Assembly: GCA_023512835.1 (NCBI GenBank)
Contig: CM042086.1
Coordinates: 20,343,029-20,407,028, forward strand
Reading direction: 5' to 3'
From: Taxillus chinensis
Taxonomy: Eukaryota > Streptophyta > Magnoliopsida > Santalales > Loranthaceae
DNA length: 64,000 nucleotides
The position numbers were made by a program, and so were the translations under genes. This document shows, one piece after another, positions 1 to 11,071 of this stretch. The first letter of the stretch is position 1. Every line of letters begins with the position of its first letter. Under the pieces are notes generated by a model. It was not told the DNA's origin and did no database searches. It saw nothing but the letters and a program-made list of their open reading frames with translations.

Positions 1-213
1 AGAAGCCACGGCTGTTGGCTGTTGCTAGGTGGTTAGAGGTCCAATGAAATGGGGCTTTTCCCATCATGAAATGCCAACAATATGGGCCGGACATGAAATT
101 GTTGTGGATAAAATTTAAAAAAATGCGAAAAAAGATGGGTTGTTTTGGTTGAAATAGGAAAAGACTTTAAAAGTAATTGTTTTTGTTTAAGTGAGATTAA
201 AAAAAAGTTTTAA

Positions 214-607
214 TTATCTCTAACCTATTACTTTATTTTAGTATAATTTTTGTACTTAAAATAGAGTAATTTTTAACTATTATTTTCAATACAATATTAC
301 TCTAAATTTTACTCTATATAAAATATATTTTCCATTTAAATCATCATATTCTATTTACTTTCTTTAATTAATTAAAAAATAAACTTATAAAATAAATTTT
401 ATTAATAAAAGTACACACATATTAATTAAATTAATATATTTATTATATAAATTAAATATTTTAAAAATAATTTAAGAAAATAGTACAACCATCAAATTTG
501 ATACTATTCTGTCATAATTCACGCATCATTTAGTGTATGGTTGGAAACACTTTTTTTGCTTTTTTAGCGTTAAATTTGACCTTTTAGCATGATGGGTGGA
601 GATGGTC
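214..607. mobile_element. Tourist-like (PIF/Harbinger) MITE
   Basis: A short AT-rich element whose ends are related inverted repeats: the left end reads TTATCTCTAACC and the reverse complement of the right end reads GACCATCTCCACC. A TAA triplet flanks both sides (211-213 and 608-610), which fits the 3-bp TWA target duplication of PIF/Harbinger elements. It has no coding capacity. The end resembles the GAGCATCTCCAAC terminus seen at 52010-52662. The inverted repeats are imperfect, so the family call is an inference. Confidence 0.5.
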
Positions 608-610
608 TAA

Positions 611-1417
611 AAAAAATAATAGTGTTCAAAATATTAATTTTATTCTTATGTTTATAATTACATAATTTTTTTAACAAATAACAAATCTTACTATTTTAAT
701 TATCTTAAAAAAATTCAACACAAGAAAATGAGTTTTTCCTTAATCCTTGTTTTTCATGCTTTTTTTTATTATTATTATAACAACCAAACACACACACACA
801 GTTAATGGACTGGTGGATTGTTGAAGGACTTGTGGGGAACTGGGAGGTACGTGGGGCGCGGGGGCGATGGTGGATGACCGATGTGGTACGCGTGGCAGCC
901 GAAGAATGGCATTTTTTGTGGTGTCGGTTGGTCCGACAGGGAGCTCCGTGGGGGTTGATCTTGTTTTTCAAAGGATTTTGAGAGCGCGCCGTCGAGATGA
1001 GGATTGAGGCATGCGGCAGCTTATCATGGTTCCGGCCGACATGTGGTGCATGTTCTCAGTCTCGGGTCCCCTTCCCTTTATTATATTTAATTTGTACCTT
1101 TCTTGGGCATTTCCAATTCAGTTCGTGATTGCTTGTTGCATATTAGAAGAAGGAAAAGGCGTTGGTGGAATCTCGAATCTCCCTTAAATGAATATTATTT
1201 GTGAACTAGAAATCCATTTTGTTGGGAATAAAATATTTATAAAATTATTATTATTATTATTATAGTGGACGTACGAGTGTCGACAGGGAACGGCATGGTG
1301 GTGGAGGATAACAGATTTGACGTTACTTATTTTATTGCTAAAATATCAATAATTTGACGCGACAAAACTCCACTGTGCCCAACTTATTGTTTGCTTCCAT
1401 TCCATGTACGATTCCGT
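611..1417. other. AT-rich spacer passing into the distal upstream region of NF-YA
   Basis: I see no gene here. A short (CA)n run lies near 787-800, and a more GC-rich patch at about 835-1070 contains several CG-containing motifs and could be promoter sequence. An ATT repeat lies near 1240-1262. Any regulatory role is inferred only from position upstream of the NF-YA gene. Confidence 0.3.
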
Positions 1418-2375
1418 TACACTTGTCCGCGCACCACTCGCTCCCTTTCTCGCTTTCTTGTCCCCTCCCCTCCCTGATGGCTTGTATTTCTAGGCTTCAA
1501 ATTGTGCACGGCTGACATGTGGGATTCGGGGCTGTTCTGCTACCAAGTTGCTGCTGTGACTGTGAGTGCCAAGCTCTGTTCTTCCTTCTTTCTTTCTTCC
1601 TCCTTTATGGTAGCAGTACACGACCTTGTTGTCTTGTTGGGTGGTTAATTTTGTTCCATTTCTGATGTTATGGTTTTCTCTTTCTCGGCTCTGAGCTCTT
1701 TGAATCACTGCTTCGTGCTTTTTGTTTACTTTTTTTGTCTTCTCTCTTTTGTGTGTTGCTACCAAAACTGCCCATGAAAAAAAATGATTGCCTTCATCGG
1801 GTTAAAGCTTCTGATGGTCATTTTATTAATAAATTATGGACAAATAGGACCTTACACGAGAGCACAACACCAAATGCTCAGCCCATTAGTTGCTGTCGTG
1901 TTTTGTCCGCATACCACCGCGCTTCGCCCCATCTGATCTCCTTAGTATTGTTGCTTCAGATTGTACGTATCTGCCATGTGGGATTCGGAGAGGTGCTGCT
2001 ACTGCCAACTGAGTAGCTGTTGTGAGCGCCAACTCTGTTCTTCTTCCTTCTCCTTTATAATCACTAAGGGTCTTGTTGGGTTTCGCTCCATTTCTGATAT
2101 TTTAGTTTCTCTTTTGACCGCTGTTTTGTAATTTGGGGTTTTCAAATTTGTTTTTGATTAGTTTTGTCTTCTCTAAAAATGCACGTTTCTGTTTTCTTTT
2201 CATATTTTCACCATTGCGTTATATTTGTTTTTTTTTTAATAAAATTGTTCTAATCTATTCTTCATCAACTTATTCTCTGTTCCCTGTCTCTGCTTAGTCT
2301 TTTGCTGTGTTGCTACTAAAACTACCTGTGAAATAATAATAATCTTTGTATGCTTAAAACTTAGTTGTCTTTTTT
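1418..2375 (+). repeat. Diverged direct duplication of the NF-YA leader/promoter region
   Basis: Two diverged copies follow each other: about 1418-1830 and about 1898-2375. Matching landmarks occur in the same order: TTGTCCGCGCACCAC against TTTGTCCGCATACCAC, CATGTGGGATTCGG in both, GCCAAGCTCTGTTCTTCC against GCCAACTCTGTTCTTCTTCC, CTTGTTGGGT in both, CCATTTCTGATRTT in both, and GTGTTGCTACCAAAACTGCC against GTGTTGCTACTAAAACTACC. They lie directly upstream of the first NF-YA coding exon, so they probably hold alternative promoters or untranslated first exons. Confidence 0.6.
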
Positions 2376-2437
2376 AGGGATACGTTCTAATCATTCTATT
2401 TAAATCCGTGAATCAATTGGGTTTGCTTAACGCTTTT

Positions 2438-2440
<3 letters not shown>

Positions 2441-2473
<33 letters not shown>
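2441..2473. repeat. (TC)n microsatellite
   Basis: An uninterrupted run of about 16 TC dinucleotides in the presumed 5' leader of the NF-YA gene, about 107 bp before the start codon. CT-rich tracts are common in plant 5' UTRs. It is a probable length polymorphism. Confidence 0.9.
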
Positions 2474-2475
<2 letters not shown>

Positions 2476-2579
2476 GGTTTACTTAAACGCTGGAAAATTT
2501 TAATAATTAATTTGAACAACAGCAGTTATCGTGAATAATCAAACTGTGTGATTGATAGGGAATATGTGATCAATCAGTG

Positions 2580-5069
2580 ATGCATATTGGGTATGAGAAA
2601 ACATCTAAAGGGGCTGCCCAAAATTTGACAGGGCAGTTCCCCTCTTCGCCCTGGAGGAGTGTCGTTGGGACCCAACCATATTATGGAGAACCGGTTGTTC
2701 AACTAAAGTCTTCATCTATGGAACCCGGAGGCCATGGCGTAGATCCAATCATTGTCCTTAATCACAGGAAACTGGGGGAGGGACAAGGAATAGACGAAGG
2801 GAATGCAACTCGATTGGGTATGTTTACTGTTAATTCAGCCCATTTCAATTTTATGTTTATGATTGGATGGTGGTGGTTTTGCATGTCATGGTTGTGTCTA
2901 TAATTTTATACTTCTCGCCTTCCTATTTCAAGAACTCTTCTTGTAGGCATTTTGCTCTGCGACTGTCTAAAACTCAGCCTAATGTTGTAAAAGGAGTTGG
3001 TGTAAGCTTGCAGGGAGACATATTGCTAAGCTTGTATCCATGAGACAAGGAATACCAGTACTGATTATATTTGGTGCGTGTATCTATGAATATAAACTTG
3101 AACACAATACATTTGGAGCTTGTTCAAGACTAACCATTGTGATAAACACAGTTTAACTCAAATCAATACAATTTTTTTTTAGATATGCAGTACATGTGGA
3201 GCTTGTTCAAGAATTATCATTGTGAGAGCACGGTTAACTCAAATAAATAATCATAGATATGCAAAAAGAAGTTGATGGCTTTCAAATGCATATATGTGAC
3301 ATTTAAGATTGAAAATTCTAGTTTGACTACCACTAATCAATATATTTTCATTGTGGCCGTAAATTAAGGGGATGGACCAAACCAGCTGAAACTTCAGATG
3401 GCCTTTCCTAACCAATTAAATATACTGGAGTATCAACCCTGCTTGGAGCTAGGATTTGGTCAGCATATGGTATGTTCCTTTTAGAGAAGTAATTGTTACT
3501 AATTGACTAACCGTAGTTAGTTTCTGTTCATCAAAATAAATTAATAAATAATTGTTTTCTCTGTGTTTCTAAACGTACAACGATAGATCAGTGCCAAACA
3601 TCCATGCCACTGCTATGGAAGATTGTCAACTTTTGGGCCTCAAGTTGTACAGTTGATCACCCTGTTTTGTAGCCTTGCCATCATTTAGATTTTTAAAAAA
3701 GAAATCATACGCTGTAAACAAATAGTGTGCAATTTCCCTTGCTTTTGCTATTATTGATGGCTATGTGCCATTTGGACATTTAATGAATTATATTATTCCT
3801 CCGGGAAAATAATTAGGGGCGTCTTAAGCTGCCCTTGAACTTGACAACCGATAAGGGACCAATATATGTGAATGCGAAACAATACCATGGAATTATCAGG
3901 CGTAGGCAGTGCCGTGCCAAGGCAAAATTGAAGAATAAAGTGTTCAAAGTGCATAAGGTATGTATCTTAATTTGTTTTTCTCACAGCAAATATGTATCAA
4001 TTTTGCATTTTGGCGGAAGGAAAATATATATATGATGTGGCTATGAGATAGAAATTCTTATGATACGATGGATACTAGTAAATTCTTTATATTATTATAC
4101 TGCTGTCCTAGCTGCCCCAATAAATCCTATAACCAAAGTGTGCACTTGAATATATCTGATGAGAACGTTGCACTTAAATATACCTGATGAGAATGTTGTT
4201 ATTTTTTCCAAAAGTGATGAGAACGTTATCAGCACCTAAGTATCATCTTATGCTTTATGTGGAACATTATCTTCACTCTAATTCTGGAAATTTTGTCAGA
4301 GCTTTGTTGTTTAATTGATTCCTGAGGTGGTTTGGGGCTAGTCTGGATTGAGTAAAGTGGGGAGGGAATGAAGGTTGCAACAGAGATTGGTGGACAACCT
4401 TTCTCCTCCCTTCCATTCCCTTCATTCAAAGCTTGCCCTCAAGCACCTCTGATGTCCTATTCTGGATTGTCAATGACTTTTATTGCTCTTTCTTACAGTT
4501 TTTGTTTCAACAAATGTTTGGATTTTTTGTTCATGTAGAGTTCTACACAAAAAAAGGCTTTTATTTTTGAAAACTTACAAAAAAAATATCATCCACTAGA
4601 TGATCTTTTCTGTCTGCAAAATTTTCTAACCCTGCCCTCTTAGAATGATTCCTAAGTTTTTCAGTCATTTCCACAGCCATATATGCATGAATCGCGTCAT
4701 CTCCATGCACTGCGCCGACCAAGAGGCTGTGGTGGTCGGTTCTTGAACACAAAAAATCCCGGGGGTGGAGGTAATGAAATTGGTGGACAACTCTCCAAGG
4801 CCACTGCGTCTCAGAACGCTGATGTATTGCAATGCGAGAATGAAAATTTGAGCTTGTTCATAGACCCAAAAATTAATGGGCCAAATATTTCAGGCGCGCC
4901 AGTGACTAGTATGCGATCCCAGAAAGATGTTGATTCCTCCTGCTTGTTAAACGCTCCGGGGCACTCCGTCCACACTCTCCCTGACATGTTGGGCAGCAGG
5001 AGGCATGGTACGGTGATGCCTGCCATGTGGCTGGGAGCTGCAGATTGTCGCAGCAAACATAATGTGTGA
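2580..5069 (+). CDS. NF-YA: Nuclear transcription factor Y subunit A (NF-YA/HAP2), five coding exons
   Basis: This is the DNA-contacting subunit of the trimeric CCAAT-box factor NF-Y, acting in the nucleus with NF-YB and NF-YC. Coding exons read by eye: 2580-2817, 3369-3469, 3587-3643 (or 3646), 3817-3957 and 4677-5069, all GT-AG and in phase, giving about 309-310 residues. Exon 2 holds the plant motif LELGFGQHM. Exon 4 carries [17 protein letters not shown], the subunit-interaction helix (about residues 147-175). Exon 5 opens with the DNA-binding block [19 protein letters not shown] (about 183-203). The start is the first ATG after an in-frame stop at 2556-2558; AG at 2557-2558 may be the acceptor of a leader intron. 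The donor of exon 3 is uncertain by one codon. The linker reads [11 protein letters not shown], where plant proteins usually have QSRAKAELENK. A miR169-type site follows the stop codon by about 30 bases. Confidence 0.93.
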
Positions 5070-5098
5070 AGGGATGGCCCTGCAGCCATATATGGTTG

Positions 5099-5119
5099 CC
5101 GGCAACTCATTCTTGGCTA
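5099..5119 (+). promoter_or_regulatory. miR169 target site in the NF-YA 3' UTR
   Basis: This 21-base stretch matches the complement of the conserved plant miR169 family at 19 positions. The two differences are a C:C mismatch opposite miRNA position 14 and a G:U pair opposite position 9. It lies 30 bases past the stop codon. It is established that miR169 represses most plant NF-YA genes through a 3' UTR site. The miR169 sequence is recalled from knowledge of the family; cleavage of this transcript is inferred. Confidence 0.8.
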
Positions 5120-5629
5120 ATTCTGTATTAAAGCAGTGTTGGACATTTGTTACATTCCATGCCTAGGTGTGGCTGCATGCAAATGCCAAATCAAGGTCGT
5201 GAGGATTGTGCGATAAGTATATGGTTCTGAGTTTGTTCCAGTTGGGTTTTAAGAAGGCACGAGAGTTCGTATGTATCATGATTCTGGGAACCCCTAAACT
5301 TGAGTTTGGCTCATGTAATATATGTACTGTTCTTGGTATAAATAATGCATCACCACGAATCATGTGTTTGGTTAATCAGTCAGTTTTCAAAAGTTTCGTT
5401 GGAAACCACAGGGGACCATCACTATCACTTGTAGGAACAGAGCCAAGATCGTCCCAATTATGTATGATAGTTACTAGAATGTCATTACTGTGAAGACAAT
5501 GCGAAAGACAACTGGGGAGCAAGCGACAACAAAGGCATGTACAATTGTTTCATGAAAAACTAAAGCTGAAAAGAGGGGTAGCTAGTCATATGCTTTTGCT
5601 TGGACATGCAAACACAGCCGGGTCCTTTC
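5120..5629. other. NF-YA 3' UTR and intergenic spacer
   Basis: The rest of the NF-YA 3' UTR probably ends somewhere between 5330 and 5500, where AATAAT-like signals occur (for example near 5340). The open frames here show no recognisable domain. The SPH promoter follows. Confidence 0.35.
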
Positions 5630-5647
5630 TTATATATATAAAAAAAA
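5630..5647 (+). promoter_or_regulatory. TATA box of the SPH gene
   Basis: A TTATATATATAAAAA motif lies about 90-100 bases before the SPH start codon, a usual TATA-to-ATG spacing for a plant gene with a short leader. Confidence 0.55.
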
Positions 5648-5733
5648 AACTGGCCATTAGCCATGCATCCATTCCAACCATCCAAAAAAGCAAAACAAAA
5701 TAATAACAAAAACCGAAGGGCCGGATCACAAAC

Positions 5734-6138
5734 ATGAGCAGCATAGCCTTAAAAACTTTCATCCTTTTCTTCATCATCCTAACAAGCCTATCAAAATCAG
5801 CTGTTTTTGCCAAGGTTCGTGTGCGCGTCATGAATCGGATGGGGCGCGGGAAGAGCATGAACGTGCACTGTCAGTCCAAGGATGATGACCTTGGGTACCA
5901 CGTTGTTCCGTACGGATTCGAGACGGACTGGGTGTTTTCTGTCAACTTCTGGGGCACCACATTGTTCTTCTGCGACGTGCAGCTGGAGGACACAAAGTGG
6001 CATCATTTTGATGCCTACTCGTATACCCGCGATGCCGATCGATGCCAGACCGAATGCATTTGGGTGGTTGCAAATGATGGTCACCTGTATAATTATAATC
6101 AAGCTTATGGGAACTGGGGTTTGGTGCCATTTCCATGA
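5734..6138 (+). CDS. Plant self-incompatibility S1 family protein (S-protein homologue, SPH)
   Basis: A single-exon gene of 134 residues, the usual SPH size. Residues 1 to about 26 form a hydrophobic secretion signal (LKTFILFFIILTSL) ending near VFAK. The mature part shows family hallmarks: VHCQSKDDDLG (about 48-58), NFWGTTLFFCDVQ (about 71-83), a W-H-FDAY segment, RCQTECIWVV near 106-115 and a C-terminal W-L-PF. Four cysteines remain in the mature protein, consistent with disulphide bonds. Papaver PrsS, the founder of the family, is the secreted pistil self-incompatibility ligand. Most eudicot homologues have unknown roles, so a part in self-incompatibility is not implied. AATAAA occurs about 16 bases after the stop. 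A TATA box lies about 95 bases upstream. Confidence 0.88.
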   Translation: MSSIALKTFILFFIILTSLSKSAVFAKVRVRVMNRMGRGKSMNVHCQSKDDDLGYHVVPYGFETDWVFSVNFWGTTLFFCDVQLEDTKWHHFDAYSYTRDADRCQTECIWVVANDGHLYNYNQAYGNWGLVPFP

Positions 6139-6304
6139 CCCTTTAAGGGATGAAATAAAACCAAAAGCGTGGTTGCCTGTGTGCCATGAACACTATAGGC
6201 GTGGCGTTAATGTCAATGTGGCTTTTTATCCATGGTCCACCACTGAGAATGTTACAAAAATAAAAAGGGGAGGCTCAGTGATACATCAGGGAGCATGTTC
6301 TTAG

Positions 6305-7085
6305 AAAGTTTATAGCACTTTGATAAGTTAGTTCGGCATGTGAGGCCGATCCGATAGCGTGGCTTATTTAATTTATTTTTATATAAAAAAAGTGTGCTAA
6401 AAATAATATAATACTCAAAATGACAAATGAAACGTGTAATCAGCTGGTTGCTAATGTGAATGTATGTGATTTATTTATTTTTTCCTCCATGATATAATAT
6501 GTTATTACAGATTACTTATCATGTAATTTCAATAACATATAAATTTATAAAAAAACATAATTAAATGATTATTTTAATTTATAAAAATTAAAATTAAACT
6601 ATATATGTTTATATTATATGCATTTCTTACCCCTACTAAAACGTTTGTATATGTATTTAGCAATCTCCTGATTTGAAGCTAGATGATTTAACTGGATTGA
6701 CAGTCGAATGCTAATGTATAAACATGTTGATAGTAGATAATATTTTAATATTTTTACACATATCAATCATCGGTAAGTATGATTATAATACATCAGTATT
6801 TTGTTGCCAATCTGATTAATTTATCTAATCATTTTTCTTTACCAATGTATTAGAGGGCCAAACGTTTAATTACTTTACATTACTTAATTTAGCATCAATT
6901 GTACCTTGGTTGTATCATGGATTCAGATTTTTTCACTACGCAACATGATTCATGTGGCACCCTTGATGGGCCAACTTCACTGATTAGACTCATGAGGGGA
7001 ATAACTCTAGTTCCTGACTATCTAAAGCCTTTCTTACAACCAAATCCTTCATTGGCGGCGTGCATCCCGTACTCAATCGATTAGT
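6305..7085. other. AT-rich intergenic spacer
   Basis: No gene is supported. A 61-codon open frame at 6899-7084 has no motif I recognise and sits in a region with transposon-like base composition. Confidence 0.4.
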
Positions 7086-7089
7086 ATAT

Positions 7090-7415
7090 TTAAACTCGAT
7101 GAGGCTCCATACAAAACTTCTATACCAACAATTACCTGGAATTTTTTGTTGTGTACCAACTACATGTTTTGCAATGCCCCACGCACATATAACTTGTCCC
7201 CAAACTCGGGGTATGATACAAATATATTCTTCATAGTCAAGTTCTCAATTAGCGACATGCTTCTCAAACTTTACCATATTGACGCGTCTAAACTCAAGCA
7301 AGTTCATATAAAACTTTGACGTCAACTACTAGGAGCCTTTCAATATACATCGGTTACATGTTTTATGTTCCATGCATATACAACCCATAGTCGAACTCGG
7401 GTGTGACAAGTGAAA
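7090..7415. repeat. Two very diverged tandem copies of a roughly 130-200 bp segment
   Basis: Copies at about 7090-7215 and 7288-7410 share in order: CTAAACTC, CATAYAAAACTT, CAACTAC, TACATGTTTT, CACGCACATATA-like, and a terminal AACTCGGGTRTGA. They are too diverged to align fully by eye. The origin is probably decayed transposon sequence. Confidence 0.35.
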
Positions 7416-7909
7416 TTAATATTTTTGACCGGATGATTTTACCTGATTTAGATTTGGATTTATGTGTTGGTCCAACGTGTTATTCTAGCGAGACATCCAA
7501 CATGGGTGAAAAATCACTACATGCTGTGTCATAACAATACGCGGCCGAATGACAAAAACATGATAGTATTTAAATCGATTCGGTTTAGGAAATGTTTAAA
7601 TTTCTTAAACAAGTATTATTCTATGCATTAAGTACGTCATCCGACGAACGAATGAACTAAAAAAATACAATAATCTACGAAAATTAGGATTTGAAGGGAA
7701 AAGAGTGTGTTTTTTGCAAATGTGAGAGCAACAAACCCCATATGGACATTTGGACGTTGTAACTCTCATTGATAGCTACAAATCACAAAAAAGGGCCCAA
7801 AATAGTCCCTTGTGCGCAAAAAATGACCATTTGAAGATTTCACTGAAATTACGGTTCACAGAACTTATAAACCCGTAGGTAGGGGATATTGATTTAATTC
7901 GATTTTATG

Positions 7910-8120
7910 ATTCATTTTGAGAAATAGCAATATTTCTCAAACCAAAGTCCTTATTTTTCGAACTAAAGTCTTTATTTTTTCGAACCGAAGACATCGTTTT
8001 TGAACCGAAGTCCTTATTTCATGAATTGAAATTCTTATTTTTTCGAACCATAAGTCTTATTTTTTTGAATCGAAGTTTCTATTTTTCGAACCGAAATTCT
8101 TATTTCACGAATCAAGTCCT
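7910..8120. repeat. Minisatellite, unit about 20-26 bp (TTTTTCGAACCGAAGTCCTTA)
   Basis: About eight imperfect head-to-tail copies of a unit containing CGAACCGAAGTC followed by TTATTTTT. Unit length varies from about 20 to 26 bp. Copies differ mainly by point changes (CGAACTAAAGTC, TGAACCGAAGTC, TGAATCGAAGTT). It is non-coding and AT-rich. Confidence 0.7.
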
Positions 8121-9279
8121 ACTTGACCGAATTTAAATTCATTCCAAATTGAAATTTATCTCAAATCGAAATAAACACGTCAATTCCGCTAATGCAACAA
8201 TCGATAAAGATAAAAATTAATAAAACACGTCATCTGTCATAAATACAATTAATAGTTCTATGCATCCAAATACATCAGCTATCATGTGAATCCTAACCAT
8301 GAATCGGTGGATAATTTCAATCTAGTATCAGTGCGTTTTGCTGGGCGGTTGGCACTTAGCACACCTCAGTATCGTATTTACTATTTTTTCATGATAGTAT
8401 TTATCTCTTTTAAAATAAAAGTATAAAACAAAAGCTAAATGACACGCCATGCAAAAGCCAAAGGTACTACTGTACATCGACATCTATGCTTTTACTTAAC
8501 TCCCGGCAGTTCTGTAGCTTAACGTCTCATTGGAGCAGGAACCACTAACATATTCTATTTCCAGCCCCACCATTAGAATTGTAACGCGTCAATCTATCAA
8601 CCTATGAAGAGTAAAAAAGTACACATCAAACGTGGGTGCAAAATGCTAATTGAATCCGGCCCACGCAGATTTCCAAAAAATCATATCTACATAATTGTGG
8701 ATATGAATGAGGCTATGTAGGGATGGCGATCTGACAGATTAAATCAGATATTCGTCTGGTTTTGGACGAGTTTAAAATTAATATAATTAAATTTCGAGTG
8801 AATTTAATAATTTGTGATGAGTTTAATAATTCGTTTTAAATTTATATATATAAGGTAATATAGTATGTTTGTTGGGTATCTGATTCTATTGAAACGTATT
8901 TCAGGTCAATGTAATCGGATTCGAGAAAAATTTAAAATATAATTTTTTTAAACGGGATGAGTTCAGAATAAAGTGATTCATCTCAAACCACTAAGGCCAA
9001 ATGAATTTAACTAAAATTTAGCTGAGAATTAAGGCTATTTAATTTAACTAATATGAATATGGCCCACTGTGGAACAAGTATACATGTAAATTTAAATATA
9101 TTTAATTTTAAAATATGTGTATTTGAATATGTTTAGTATAAGTTTTAATTTTATATTTTATTTTCTAATTCGTTAGAGTTTATATTGAATTGTAATTTGA
9201 AAATAATTTGTGTTTAGTAAGAAAAGAATATGTTTTAAAAAGAGTGTGTATTTGTTAAAATTAAGTTTTTTAAAAAAAT
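8121..9279. other. AT-rich spacer, no gene seen
   Basis: I see no supported coding sequence. A GGATGGCGATCTGACAG-type stretch near 8720 resembles motifs often found in dispersed plant transposons, but I could not delimit an element. Confidence 0.3.
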
Positions 9280-10215
9280 AATATTTGATGGGCCAAAGTA
9301 ATAAAATAGAGAAAAAGTAAAAAAAATATATTTAAATCTCTTGATAGAATTGAGTTTAAATTTGAAAACAAAAAATAGTGAGAAATAATTTTTAAAAACA
9401 ACTATATGAACATTATTTTAAAAAATAGTTTTCAAATATATATTATTATTAAATTTGAGTGAACTCACATTAGGCCCACAATTTTTAAAACCGATTTTGA
9501 AAACACTGTATACCAAATAAACGCTTTATAACTAGTTTAATTTTTTTTTCTAATTGTTTTTTATTTTAAATTTAAACTCAATTTTGGTTGGAAACAAAAA
9601 TATTTTTTTTTATTTTTTACCTTTTATTTTTTCTTTTCGTTTACTTTATTATTTGAGTTTACAATATTTTTTTATATTTGTTATGTGACCCAATTTTTTT
9701 AAATATTCTTTTTAAAACATACTTCATCTCATATAAAACAAAAATTATTTTTACATTAGAATTTAACACAAACTCCAACATAATACATATAAATCATAAC
9801 TCGTACTAAACAAGTCCTAAATGTCTGTTTGTACGTGTTTTTGGGTTTTTGTTTTATATATTCTAATTTTTTTTGTCGGAGTTCCTATTGAAGTCTAAAT
9901 TTAAAGAAAATCTAGTTGATAAAAATAGAAAATGGCGTGTTTTCTAAAAATTGGATCCCATAATTTTTTTTAAAAAATAATATAATGGACCTAGATAATG
10001 AAGTAGAAGAAAAGTAAAAAACAATTATTTTGGTCTCCTACCAAAATTGAGTTTGGATTTAAAAAAATAAAATAGTTACAAATAGTTTTTTAAAATAGCT
10101 TTCCTATTTTCAAAATACAATTCATAAATTAAATAATTTAAAATTAATATGAGACCCATTATTTTTAAAAACGAATCATGAATCCTACATGGATTCGCCA
10201 TACTAAACTAATGAG

Positions 10216-10216
<1 letters not shown>
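9280..10216. repeat. Cluster of related AT-rich MITE-like repeats
   Basis: Related copies are visible at about 9280-9500 and 9940-10205 in direct orientation and at about 9535-9720 in inverse orientation. Shared landmarks are AAAATTGAGTTTRRATTTAAA, an AAATAGTTTTCAAA-type stretch, AAAATTAATATGAGACCCA and an end resembling ATACTAAAC or ATACCAAAT. Part of the last copy recurs at 17395-17515. They are probably decayed non-autonomous DNA transposons. Exact ends and TSDs are not resolved. Confidence 0.4.
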
Positions 10217-10264
<48 letters not shown>

Positions 10265-10550
10265 CACAATTTTACTCTTTATTGATCCATTTTTGATGTA
10301 AAATATATTAGTATGTTATATTCCTTTTCTTTTGTGTTTTGGAGTGTTATGTGTGATCTTATAGGTTTTTAGAACATTTTGGACCTAATTGGAGCCAAAC
10401 AAGGACAAAGAAATAAATTGAAGAAATACGAAGGCAATGGAAAAAAAAATAAAGTGTCCGTGATCGTGTAGAGGTGTGACCATCGGCCTGTGCATCAACA
10501 CAGGTTTTCCCATCACGGCGGTAATGAGATGCAGTCGCCGACTGATCAGG
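10075..10550 (+). repeat. First copy of an approximately 450-bp direct repeat (old gypsy LTR-like)
   Basis: This segment is a diverged direct repeat of 17395-17790, interrupted here by the (TA)n run. Shared landmarks include TTTTGTGTTTTGGAGTG, CATTTTGGACCTAATTGGAG, AATTGAAGAAATAC and CGTAGAGGTGTG. The wording is typical of LTRs of plant Ty3/gypsy Tat or Athila-like elements, but that assignment is an inference. The unrelated 10551-11071 stretch links it to the copia insertion site. Confidence 0.5.
10217..10262. repeat. (TA)23 microsatellite
   Basis: An uninterrupted run of TA dinucleotides of about 46 bp, placed between the MITE-like repeat and the first copy of the gypsy LTR-like repeat. 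Confidence 0.95.
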
Positions 10551-11071
10551 GGGATTTTTAATTACTACATTTTTAGGGCCACTTTGGGTACATGTTTATA
10601 CTCTTTTGTGACATTTATTACTCAATTAAGCTACATTATCACATTTTCATACTTTAACCCATAACAGAAAATTTCTTGGAGTTTTTGTGGTATTTTTATT
10701 ATGTTTTGACAGGAATCGGGAATCACGGAAGAATTGACCAGATCACCATAAGATAATTGGAATCTTAAAGACCTAAAGACCACGACGATGAATTTTAAGG
10801 TGGGTTGGGTGAAGGTCGGGTGAAGCTTACATTTTTTGTACATTTGGAGTCTTAAAGCATCATAGAAGAAAACATCCTTCCTGGTAGAGTGAAGGTCGAA
10901 TAAAGCCTTATTTACCCGACCAGGCCCAAATTTTGGCGTTGGAATCATTAATATGGCGGCTTATTTGTTCCTTTATAGAGGAAAGTCATTTGGACAAGGA
11001 ATAAGCATCAACTCTTAACTCAAAGTGCAATTAAGGATGAAATTCAAATTCAAATGAAGTATTTTACATTG

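Noticed and set aside
1735..2016. 93-codon open frame in the NF-YA leader
   Set aside because: It spans the border of the two leader copies, has no known domain and is probably untranslated or intronic sequence.
2577..2579. GTG upstream of the NF-YA ATG as start
   Set aside because: Plant nuclear genes rarely start at GTG; the ATG at 2580 directly follows and is the first ATG after the in-frame stop at 2556.
5882..6304. 140-codon frame overlapping the SPH gene
   Set aside because: It is an out-of-frame shadow of the SPH coding region; the SPH frame has the signal peptide and family motifs.
7910..8120. CRISPR-like array
   Set aside because: Head-to-tail minisatellite units without unique spacers in a plant nuclear context.
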